From positions 1,054,001 through 1,118,000 of the forward strand of contig JADNRZ010000008.1 of NCBI GenBank assembly GCA_015501605.1: a DNA stretch of 64,000 nucleotides, read 5' to 3'. Positions 26,141 to 35,972 of this stretch are shown piece by piece; within the stretch, counting starts at the first letter, position 1; every line of letters starts with the position of its first letter. Made by a program: the position numbers and the translations under genes. The notes beneath the pieces are model-generated. The model worked only from the letters and a program-made list of their open reading frames with translations. It ran no database searches and was not told where the DNA came from. Source of the DNA: Panaeolus papilionaceus. Taxonomy: Eukaryota > Basidiomycota > Agaricomycetes > Agaricales.

Positions 26141-26650
26141 CATGCCATTGACTGCCACATCATCACTTCTTTCTTCCCTTCCACCACCATCCCCCCACCC
26201 ATTCTCTCCCCCATTCCCCTCCTCATCATTATCTCTCTCTTTCTCTTGTCTGAAGGTTCATGTAGGAGTTGCTGAGCATATAGGGCATTTATGGGCTGGT
26301 ATTGGTGTGTATTATATTTGTGCTGTCTCTGCTGAACACTCTCTGTAGCTGCCATGTCATCACTTGCACCTTCATACTCTCCACTCCCTCCTGCTTTCTA
26401 TGTCTCCTTCTCCTTTTCTTTCCCTTCTCCTTCATTAGTCCGCTTTTTTTGCCTTTTTTCCCCAGTAGTGTGCTTATGATGTGCCATGTCATCACCTCCA
26501 CCTGTGCTCTTCCCACTTCTTACTCTATATTCTGTCTCTTTTTTCTGTCTCTTTTCTCCCATCCAGGACAGTGTTTTCCAGTTCTATCCTCCTTTTTCAT
26601 TAGTTCTTTATTCTCTCCTCACTATTTATTGCTGGTGCCATGTCATGATC
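26141..26650. repeat. four imperfect copies of TGCCATGTCATCA, irregular spacing
   Basis: Near-identical strings lie at about 26147 (TGCCACATCATCACTT), 26350 (TGCCATGTCATCACTT), 26484 (TGCCATGTCATCACCT) and 26636 (TGCCATGTCATGATCT), separated by CT-rich DNA. Seen directly; role unknown. Confidence 0.5.
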
Positions 26651-27909
26651 TTCTCTTTCATCTGTGCCCCTTCTCCTACAGTATACTGGCTGTATTCTCA
26701 CTACTATTAGTCCGCTTTTTCTCCCCTTTTATTCCTAGTATTCTGCTTTTTCTGGCTTCTCTTATATATCTGTAGCTTCCAGCTCTTGGTGTTGCTGTGT
26801 CTATTCTTGTCTCCATTCTTAAATTTGTGCTTGGTAGTATATTTGGTACATATAGCTGCAATATATGATTTTGATGATTTTGACTTTTGACTTGGACATG
26901 AATTGAGAAAGATTTAGAATTTTTTAAGGTACTTTGAAGACTACCAGAGACATCTCATAGGTGTTTCTGAGACTCCCAGAGACTTCTCAAAGATGCCCAA
27001 AGACAATGAAAAGGGGCACTTGGCGGTGAAGTCACTTTGCAGAGCTCTGACATCTTTTGGATCTTTTGATACTTTGGAGGGCTCTGGAGGGCTCTGGAGG
27101 ATGATGTCTCCCAAGGTGCTTTTCCTGATGTCTGGAATCATGACAGATGAGAACCATTGATAGTCCTGGTCATCAGAATCCTACCAGAAAATGATCAGCA
27201 TCATGAAGGTTTGGCGTAGAGGAACATGGAATTAAATGAGTAAAAAATCGGCATACAATCTTTCGCCCCGGTATGGCGCCTCGGAGGTCATGATCAACGA
27301 GCTTGAGAGAAAAGAAGCCTTTAGGATGTCCCCTGTAATACATGACATAGGGCGTGTTGTAAAAATCTAAAATCCTTTCATGTAAACCGCTATCCTGTCC
27401 ATGACTCAACAAGTGTGTTTCCAAGGCCTCGAACGCATGTCGGCGACACTCCTGCTGAAATTTATTATACTGCCCTAAGATCTGCATGTTAACTTGGAAT
27501 CAGGACCATGGATCGAAGTAAGTAAATATAGTAACACTTACTATTTTCATGTATCTGGCCGGGATGTCGAATTGACTAGGAGCGAGAAAGTTCCAACCTG
27601 AACTTGCGCCAGTAGCCGTAGTTGGGACTGCTATCTTTAGTCTGCCAGCCACGAAAGCCGTCGCAGCGCAGACTAATTCCTTGAAGTGTTCCATGGTCGG
27701 AATGGGTTGAACTCCGTCGATATTTGATAGGCACACAAGCGCGATGACGGGTTCCTTCAAAGCCGACTCCTTGGGGGTAAGTAAACGATTGGCAGCTTTA
27801 TAAGAGTTCGTTGAAACAGTTTTGGTAGGGTCAAAGCGACTCCGAGATGAGGTTCGGGATCCACTGGTAGTGGTAATTAAAGACGGTGGGGGGTTTCGTC
27901 CTTGGGCAT

Positions 27910-28979
27910 GATAGGCTTAGGAGTTGGGACTCAACTTGAAGACTCGGATGGAACAGCAGCGTAACTTGTCAATAAATACTGTCGTGAAATCCCAAAAAGT
28001 AGAATCGAAGTCAACAAAAGGGTAGATTTGATTGGCTGATAGCAAAAAAAACCCGCCGAAAAAATCCATAATGTCGTGGCAAGGTCAGCACCATGAAAGG
28101 TTCCAACCTTGCAGACTTATGGTTAAAATTGTGTCAAAATCTCAGTGAGCCTGGCGCAATGAATGATCTATCACCTGGCAGTGATTAAGACGTCGTGGCA
28201 AGGTTTAGGTCAACACCGTGAAAGGTTCCATTGTTGCAGACTGGATAAGATATTCGTCGTCCATGACTTGGAGAACAGTAACTAGTGAGGTTTCTGGAGG
28301 ATAAGCCTGAGGAACCGAACTGACAGATGGAAAGAAGTGTCGTGAACCCGACATGGTTCACGCATTTGGCGTGTTCACTTGTTTGGCTAACGGCTGCCAA
28401 CGGAGGCAGCGGCCCGGGATTTAAAATTGTCTCAGAACCCCATGCTGAACATTGTGTTAGAAGGCCGCTGCTTGCGGCACAGCAGACGAGGCTTATCTAT
28501 TTTCCAATAGGTGTATACTTAGATAAAATGTAATTGATGGCTTCAACATTGATTCGAACCAACACGAGCAACTCTGAATAACAACTTGAATAAAATGCAT
28601 ACACGAATCAGAAATTGTTAAATGGGGGATCGGTAGAGGCCCAACCATCACCTCCCTCCAGGAATCTACAGCCGGATCAAAAGAACTCATTTACTTCGTA
28701 AGCCTCGTAACCTGGCCCGATGCTTCTTTTAGTATCCCTGATCAAGACATCATAAAACTGAAGGGAAAACAATTTAATTTTAGAGGACAACAAAACAAAG
28801 AGTGGGATCTACCATGCCAAATGAATAGGTGCGCAAGTGGCTCAGTGATCACTGTGGAGAATCACCGGTATGCGACCCGATGGATGTAAAAAAATGTTGA
28901 TAGCAAAAATGAGTAGAAAAACAGGACAAAAATACAGCGTACATGTGATACAGCGTGAAAATGGAACGAGAAGCCAACA
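27910..28979. other. intergenic with short duplicated block
   Basis: No gene supported. A block with GTCGTGGCAAGGT followed by CACC(A/G)TGAAAGGTTCCA occurs at about 28072-28120 and again at about 28191-28243, a local duplication with a period near 118 bases. Confidence 0.4.
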
Positions 28980-29914
28980 TTAGCCTGAATCTGGTTCACT
29001 GGAATAACTGTGCTCTTCTGAGGCCGGAGAATGATCTGGAAAATCAGAGGGGTCAGAATAATATTTTGACACCGATTGTTTGATTTGGGCGAAGTTGAGA
29101 GGCGGGGTGGTGTTAAGATAACGGTGCACAATGTGAAAACAATGGGTCATAAGGTCGTCGATGGTCCAGCCACATTCCTTGAATGTGTTAATGATAGGCA
29201 TAATCTGGTGGTCAGACTCTTCTGTGATTGACAATGCTTCATCGGCTTCATCGATCAGTTGCTGAAGAAGGGCCTGTGCGTGAGCGACCTTGATGTCTGC
29301 AAGGTGTTTTTTCGCTACAGATGTTTTTCTAGCAGCCCGAGCAACAGCTAATGCCAGGTCAGAATCGAGATCTCCCCAATCATGACCATTGGCATCGATA
29401 GCGAGCAATAACTCCGTTTCTTCCTTCTCGCAAGTGTTGCAGAGACGTTCGGCTTCTGGAATTTGCTGCTTGAGAGACAGTAATTTTTCCTTCTGCAACG
29501 ACTTGTACTGTTGTACTGAGAGGAGGTCATGGCGCTCTTTTGGGTATGCCAGAAAAGCCTAGAGACAATGGATTTATCAGCTCACGATAGCAATGAGTTA
29601 CAAACTGTTCCACAGGCTTACACGGGGAATGGGATATCTGGAAGGGTCTTGAAGCCTCCAGGAAGTGGCAACACTCCATCTTGTATTCGGCTTAGGGTGG
29701 GTATTGAAAAATGATTCTAACCCGCCGCTGACAGTGCCTCGTTGGATGTCAGTCACGATGGCGTCGTCAGCGACGTGGAGGTAATGATGTCCTGGGGTCA
29801 CGGGACAATAACAGTCATGTTGAGGTCGCAGAGGATGCCCGACATGCGCAGGGTCTGAATCATGCTGCCACTGCATCTGAGGCGGCAACCAATTCACATG
29901 ATGGGCATCACTAG

Positions 29915-29919
29915 GGGAC
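29915..29919. repeat. target-site duplication, left copy
   Basis: GGGAC directly before the 5' LTR; the same five bases follow the 3' LTR at 37810-37814. A 5-bp duplication is usual for Ty3/gypsy integrases. Confidence 0.85.
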
Positions 29920-30483
29920 TGTTACGTCGACTCTTTTTCTACGTCTTTTCTTTATCTTATCAAGACTGTTTTCTCTCTTCATCTTATCTTCGTGTACTAT
30001 CATCTCTCTTTGTACTTATATCTTGTCTACTTCCTATCTCCGGAGCTTCATACATTCCTCCTAACTCCGACTCCCACTCCACCTTCATTCCCGCTGTCGC
30101 TCCACTTCATTCTCCTATCTATGACTCGTCTCCTTACTCATCCTTCTCACATTTATGACTTATTCTCACTGCGGACCACACTTCTGACTCACTTTATCTA
30201 CTTGGTGTTTACACGCACAGCCTCGTTAGATATCTATATAAACACCGTAGTTTATACCATTGTTCTTTAGCTAGTTCTTTAACTTCGAATAGAACAACAC
30301 TTCTACGACGATCTTACTCTTCTCGCTCTCTTCTAAGACAATACCAGCGTAGCGCGTGTACACAGTGGCATTCTTAGAACGATATCGAACTTATCACGCA
30401 ACGAACGAACGAACCTTCTTCCGAACTCGACTCCGACGAGCTCAAAGGCCTTAACCGCAAGCGCCCGTCGAGCTATCGTAACA
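29920..30483 (+). repeat. 5' LTR (564 bp)
   Basis: Begins TGTTACGTCGAC and ends GAGCTATCGTAACA. Contains TATATAAAC at 30235-30243, followed about 30 bases later by the predicted RNA start near 30268. Appears identical to the 3' LTR. Confidence 0.92.
30235..30280 (+). promoter_or_regulatory. LTR core promoter and predicted RNA start
   Basis: TATATAAA at 30235-30242 is followed at 30268-30280 by TAGCTAGTTCTTT, which would sit at or near the RNA 5' end at the usual TATA distance and is complementary to the primer-binding site. Confidence 0.6.
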
Positions 30484-30496
30484 AAAGAACTAGCTA
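30484..30496 (+). other. self-priming primer-binding site
   Basis: AAAGAACTAGCTA starts at the first base after the 5' LTR and is the exact reverse complement of 30268-30280 (TAGCTAGTTCTTT) in the LTR. No tRNA 3' end match is needed. The arrangement is that of Tf1/sushi-type elements, in which the folded 5' end of the RNA primes reverse transcription. Confidence 0.75.
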
Positions 30497-30853
30497 TCTC
30501 CAGTACACTATCCGTCGTTGACGCGATAGTCTCCACCCCTACTCAAGACGGCTTTTCCACCGAAGAAGACTTTCCGACTGCGATCCGGATCCTCGGCTAT
30601 TTCCCCAAGAAACACCATTGGACAACTCGCACCCAGAACCGTCCCTAAAGGACCTGAACCGTCAAGCAAGAAAGGCAAAGCAAAGGCCACAGAAACCGAA
30701 CGACCTGAACAAATCCCAGAAGATTTAGAACCCGATTCGCCCAAAGAAGAGGAACCCGAATTTTATCAAAGTCTTGACGGCCCTGATACTCCTCGCGAAC
30801 AAGAAACCGAAATAACCCGAACCCCGAAATTCAGCACCGAAATCGCCGCCCAA

Positions 30854-32263
30854 ATGGCTACCGAAACTACTACCGAAACCGTCGTCCAAACCGAACCACG
30901 CGTCCAATCTTGGGACACTCCTGTCCAAGCTCCATTCGCTGGAGAACCTCGTTACCTCACCGAAGCCCCGTCCCTCTCTGCTTCTCAGCTTCCTACCATC
31001 GAATCCGCTGTCCGATATTCCTCCGTCGAAGGAAACACCAGCCTCTTCCAGAACAGAGGACCTTTCGAAGGAGAACCGCGCGATTCAGACCAAGGAACTC
31101 GAATCATCAGACCAGCACCCTTTGCTGGAATCGGAATACAAAGAGAGAGATTTGCAGAAGGCCCTAACCCTGACCTTCCTCGAGGACGATCCCCATTCAG
31201 AGAACCAGGTTCTGGAGGTCGATCAGGAAGAACTCCACCAGACTCCCCAAGACGTGGTCCAGGTCCACCGAGGTCCCCGACCCCACCTCCTCGCCGAAAC
31301 TATTCTCCTTCCTCCTCAGGCTATGGCCGAAGCTCGAAGGAACTCAATCTCGGAGCACCAGAGAAATTCACCGGAAACCGTACTCGCGCCCAACATTTCC
31401 TCACCGATTGCATGTCCTATCTTGTCATCAACGACCACATCTATGATACTGACAACAAAAAGATCGCCTTTGTTCTCTCTCACTTCGCCGAAGGAGAAAA
31501 AGGAGATCGCGAAGCATTGGAATGGAAGAGATGTTTCCTCAACCAGAAATTCAAGGAGTCTGTCGACAACAACCGTTCCGTCTCCTACGGAACGTACAAG
31601 GACTTCCTCGAATACTTCAAACAGGAATTCGCTCCACGACTCGAGAAGAAACACGCGAGGAAGGCACTCAAAGACGTTAAACAAGAAGGAACGGTTGAAG
31701 CCCACAACACAACCTTCAAAAACGCCATGTTTACCGCAGGATACACCTTCCCTAGGACCAGACCAGGACAAGAAGTAGGAGAAGCCGAAGATCTGCTGAT
31801 TGGACTCTACACCGAGTCCCTAAAGAAACCGATTGTCAACAAACTTACGACCGAGAAAGACGCACCGAAGACCCTGGCCGAATGGATGGACCGAGCAGCC
31901 GAAGCCGATGCCCTATGGAGAGAAACCTTCCCTTTCCTCGACAAGAAACCCGCCAAACGCTTCTCCTCTAACCAAATGGGGTTCAGATTCGCCAAACAGA
32001 TCAACCTCACCGAAATCGAGCGCACCGACCATATGAAGAGTGGCGCTTGCTTCCGCTGCCACCAAACCGGCCACATCTCCAAGTTTTGTCCCAATCGTGA
32101 TACCGGGAAACCGAACCAGAACCAGAACGCACCGAACCGCTACAACGGCCCGACTAGAAACCCGAAAGACTTTGCCAAGCACATCCGTGCCTTTTACCAA
32201 GATCTCAACGAAGAAGAACGCTCCGAATTCGCCTCCAAAATGCAAGAACAGGATTTTTCCTAA
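30854..32263 (+). CDS. gag: Gag-like capsid/nucleocapsid protein
   Basis: 469 residues. Residues 1-150 are Pro/Glu/Arg-rich. A capsid-type region follows (NLGAPEKFTGNRTRAQHFLT, DFLEYFKQEFAPRLEKKHAR, DLLIGLYTESLKKPIVNKL), then one CCHC zinc knuckle CFRCHQTGHISKFC at about residues 399-412. It packages the element RNA into virus-like particles. The ATG at 30854 is the first in this frame after a stop near 30516; the frame is open between these points, so a non-ATG start upstream cannot be excluded. The stop at 32261 lies inside the overlap with the pol frame. Confidence 0.85.
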   Translation: MATETTTETVVQTEPRVQSWDTPVQAPFAGEPRYLTEAPSLSASQLPTIESAVRYSSVEGNTSLFQNRGPFEGEPRDSDQGTRIIRPAPFAGIGIQRERFAEGPNPDLPRGRSPFREPGSGGRSGRTPPDSPRRGPGPPRSPTPPPRRNYSPSSSGYGRSSKELNLGAPEKFTGNRTRAQHFLTDCMSYLVINDHIYDTDNKKIAFVLSHFAEGEKGDREALEWKRCFLNQKFKESVDNNRSVSYGTYKDFLEYFKQEFAPRLEKKHARKALKDVKQEGTVEAHNTTFKNAMFTAGYTFPRTRPGQEVGEAEDLLIGLYTESLKKPIVNKLTTEKDAPKTLAEWMDRAAEADALWRETFPFLDKKPAKRFSSNQMGFRFAKQINLTEIERTDHMKSGACFRCHQTGHISKFCPNRDTGKPNQNQNAPNRYNGPTRNPKDFAKHIRAFYQDLNEEERSEFASKMQEQDFS

Positions 32264-35200
32264 AAGGTTTTGCCTCGACGTCTAAACCTTACGTATCAGT
32301 TTGCTCCGCTTTGATAGCTCACAATGAATCATTTTCTGTCCCCGTGACTATCAAGTGTGAACAACTGAGAACCGCCGAACCCTTGCATACCCAAGCTCTC
32401 CTCGACTCCGGAGCAGCAGGCATTTTCATCGATCAATCGTTTGTCAAAACCCACGGATTTCCCTTGACACCTCTCCGAACCCCGATCCTAGTCCGAAACG
32501 TAGACGGCACCGCGAACAAGAAGGGTACTATCACCCACCGAACGACACTGAACCTAAAGATCTACGACAAGATCAAGAAGACCGATTTCCTAGTTACTGG
32601 GTTAGGAAATCAGAAGATTATCTTGGGGCTACCCTGGCTGCAGGACACGAACCCCGAGATCGACTGGAAGAATGCTTCCTTAAACTGGCGGACACCCATT
32701 GAGGACGAACCCGACAGAGAAGAACACCTGAAAGGCACGACGAACCCGATACCAGACTGGTACCCGACCGACTCAATTATTATCGAAGAACGAACCATCT
32801 CTCAACTGGAACTCCATGTTAAGAAGATGCTTGGAAAGAACACGACCCTGACCCGACCCGACCGACTAACGACTGACGACTTAATCATCTCTTTCATGGA
32901 AGGAGAACTGACCGAAGAAACTAAGGAAATCTGGATCGACACGACTCTGACGCACTCCCAAGCCTTTGCCCAGAAATTCGACAAGAAGACCGACGAAACC
33001 GACCCGACCAAGACCATTCCTCCCGAATTCCATCCCTGGATATCCGTCTTTAGCGAAGAAGCCTCTTCAACCCTGCCTGCTCGAAAACCTTGGGACCACG
33101 AAATCAAGCTCAAACCCGACTTCGTTCCAAAGTCCGCCAAGGTTTACTCGCTTTCACGAGAACAAGACGACGCCACCAAGAGTTTCCTCGAAGAACATCT
33201 CAGTAAAGGAACTATTCGTCACAGCAGCTCTCCCCAAGCAGCAGGATTCTTCTACGTAGCCAAGAAAGACAGCAAACTCAGGCCATGCCAAGACTACCGA
33301 CACCTGAACGAAGGAACTATCAAGAACGCTTACCCTCTCCCTCTCGTCACCGATCTCATGGACAAACTTCGAGGCGCCAAGTACTTCACTAAGCTTGACG
33401 TCCGATGGGGTTACAACAACGTCCGCATCAAAGAAGATGACGAGTGGAAGGCAGCCTTCAAGACCAAGTATGGCCTCTTCGAACCGTTAGTTATGTTCTT
33501 CGGCCTTTGCAACTCTCCCGCGACCTTTCAATCAATGATGGACAACCTCTTCATCCAACAAGTCGAAAACGGTTATATCATCATCTATATGGACGACATC
33601 TTGATCTATGCCACGAACGAAGAAGATCTCGAAAAATACACCAAAGAAGTACTACAGATTATGAAAGAAAACGACCTTTACCTGAAACCCGAGAAATGCG
33701 AATTCAACAAGACCAAGATCGCCTACTTAGGATTTATCATCGAACACAACAAAATCTCTATGGACCCTGCCAAGATTTCCGGAATCAATGACTGGCCGAC
33801 ACCGAAGACCCTCAAACAAGTCTGATCATTCCTAGGCTTTGGCAACTTCTACCGAAAGTTCATCCGACACTATTCAGACCTTGCCAGACCCCTGAACGAC
33901 TTACTCCGAAAAGATAGACCCTTCATATGGACCGAAATTCATCAGACCGCATTCGACAACCTCAAAGACCGATTCAGCAAAGAACCAGTTCTCACGATGC
34001 CCGACCAAAACCGACCGTTTCAAATCGAAGCTGACGCATCCCAGTACGCGTACGGAGCTGTTTTCACCCAGACCGATAGCAACGGAAAACGACACCCAGT
34101 ATGTTTCCTCTCGCGTTCTTTCTCCCCTGCCGAACAGAACTACCAAGTCTTCGATCGAGAACTCCTCGGGGTTATCAGAGCCCTCGAAGAATGGAAACAC
34201 TACATCCTGGGATCTCCTCACACGACCGTCGTACATTCCGACCACAAAAACCTCACGTACTGGCGCTCCCCCCAGAATCTTAATCGACGACAGGCACGAT
34301 GGTTTCTTATCCTCTCCGAATACGACATCAGACTCGAACACATGCCCGGTCATAAGATGATCCAATCCGATGCGCTCTCACGACGACCCGACCTTATCCC
34401 GGAAGGAGAAAACGAAGAAAACACTGATGTCACCATGTTACCAGAAACCCTGTTTATCAACCTTATCGACACCGAACTGCAGAAGAAAATCGCCAACGCC
34501 AAACCTCTTGACAAAAACACATTGGAAGCCTTGGAAACACTACTCAAAAACGCCAACGTCACCTCTGGCACATCAATCAACGACTGGTCTTTCGAAGAAG
34601 GAGATCATGGGAAATTACTCTTCTACAAAGACAAGATCTATGTTCCGAACGACCTCAATCTTAGGAAATCCATCGTCATGCACTTCCACGATCCCGTCAC
34701 TGCTGGACACCCCGGCCAAATCGAAACTTACAACGCCGTTGCCATGTCATATTGGTGGCCTGGTATGCGTCGATTTATCTCCGCCTATGTCAAAGGATGC
34801 TCCACCTGTCAACAATTCAAGATTAACCGGAACCCTGCACGACCCACTCTCATGCCGATTTCCGCCCCAGAATCGTTAAAACCCTTCGCCCAGACTTCCA
34901 TGGATCTTATCACCGATTTACCACCTTCCCTCGGATATGACTCTATTCTATCCGTGGTGGACCACGGCCTTACGAAGGGGGTAATTCTTATTCCTTGCTC
35001 CAAAACGATCACCGCCGAAGGAACTGCCAAACTTTTACTCGACAATCTTTACAAAAGATTCAGACTTCCAGACTCCATCACCTCAGATCGTGACCCCAGA
35101 TTCGCAGCCCATGCCTTCAAAGAACTTCTCAGACTCCTCAACATCGAATCCAAGCTTTCTACAGCGTACCACCCACAGACAGACGGTACCACCGAACGCT

Positions 35201-35931
35201 TTAACCAAGAAATCGAAGTATACCTTTCCATTTACTGCATCACAAATCCTGAATCTTGGCCCGACGCTCTCCCCACTCTCGAATTCACTCATAATTCCCG
35301 ACGACACTCAGACCGCATCCATTCCCCTTTCAAACTCATGCTAGGAACAAACCCCACACAAATCCCAGTAGCCTTTGAACACACGGTCTACCCCTCTGTC
35401 GACAAGAAGCTCGCCTCCCTCCTTAAAATCCGACAAGAAGCTATCGCCGCTCACACGCTAGCCAGGAATAGGATGATCAACTTCAGCAAAAACCCATTCA
35501 TTCCCTTCAAGAAAGGAGACTTAGTTTGGCTGGACTCCCGAAACTTGAAGCTCGGACATAACAAGAAGATCGCGCCCAAAAGAGAAGGACCATTCCCAAT
35601 TACCGAAGTTTTGGGTCCCGTCACGTACCGCCTCAAGCTCCCGAACTATTGGAAGATCCACGACGTATTCCACGCCACCCTTCTCTCCGAATATTCTGAA
35701 ACACACGAACACGGACCGAACTTCCCACAGCCGCCACCAGACATCATCGGCGGAGAAGAAGAATACGAACTTGACCGAATTCACAAACACCGTGGAAAGA
35801 AAGGCGAAAGAGAATACTTTGTGTCGTGGAAAGGCTTCACTCCGTTCCACAACTCATGGGAACCAGAATCTCACCTTGAGAACGCCCCTGACATTCTCCG
35901 ACCTTATAAGAAGCGTCACAAGCTCACCTAG
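32158..35931 (+). CDS. pol: Pol polyprotein (PR-RT-RH-IN-chromodomain) with one in-frame TGA
   Basis: The pol frame is open from 32158, overlaps gag by about 106 nt and is offset by -1. Protease: LLDSGAAGIFIDQSFV (DSG near 32404). Reverse transcriptase: LRPCQDYRHLNE, KLDVRWGYNN, YMDDILIYA (33586). RNase H: EADASQYAYGAVFTQT and DRELLGVIRALEEWKHYI. Integrase: an HHCC-type zinc region (HFHDPVTAGHPGQIE, CSTCQQFK) and a DDE core (MDLITDLPP, SDRDPRFAAHAF, YHPQTDGTTERFNQE). Chromodomain: REYFVSWKGFTPFHNSWEPE, near the end. A TGA at 33823-33825 interrupts KQV-SFLGF, where arginine is usual (QVRSFLGF), so it splits RT from RNase H/IN. All other active-site residues are present. The stop could be a point mutation or a read-through codon. 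Confidence 0.88.
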
Positions 35932-35972
35932 AGCCCCCAGTTCGAAACGACTACTACAACCTACCAACAAAC

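Larger units (their letters stand above)
25149..27130. mobile_element. 1,982-bp terminal-inverted-repeat element, non-autonomous
   Basis: The ends are inverted: CATCAGGAAAACGACCTT at 25149-25166 and, on the other strand from 27130, CATCAGGAAAAGCACCTT (16 of 18 identical). A TC dinucleotide flanks both sides (25147-25148 and 27131-27132) and may be the target duplication. Removing the element and one TC restores the reading frame of the surrounding exon. No transposase frame is visible, so it is probably mobilised in trans. Inside are Ser/Leu-like repeats (TTTGGAAAGTCT, TCTGGAGG) near both ends, several copies of a TTTGATATATAAATCAT-like string, and four TGCCATGTCATCA-like strings. Superfamily not assigned. 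Confidence 0.6.
21681..27909 (-). pseudogene. split agaricomycete gene of unknown function, interrupted by a TIR element
   Basis: Minus-strand exons traced by eye: about 27909-27885, 27795-27542, 27481-27257, 27180-27131 joined across the element to 25146-24900, then 24845-24658, 24590-24307, 24241-23999, 23947-23413, 22905-22748, 22684-22404, 22307-22173 and 22112-21681; about 1,018 codons. Removing the element plus one TC copy (25147-27130) gives the continuous reading VMIPDLIGRMRTS. The C-terminal third has EVCVRIPLDLDNGHKDIYVP, GEFVGMLCAEMKIHPVVTEF and a Cys/His block CANHPHRWCY, then WGKRMYDGLADPTGTVPPD. This block order recurs, from memory, in unnamed agaricomycete proteins. The exon at 22404-22684 also holds an in-frame TGA (ILPP, stop, ALRTQAQ). 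The first exon, the weak donors at 22747 and 22172 and the long intron 22906-23412 are uncertain. Probably inactive. Confidence 0.5.

Noticed and set aside
26302..26775. 157-codon hydrophobic frame in the TIR element
   Set aside because: Arises from CT-rich DNA (Phe, Leu, Ser, Pro codons); no start context or motif.
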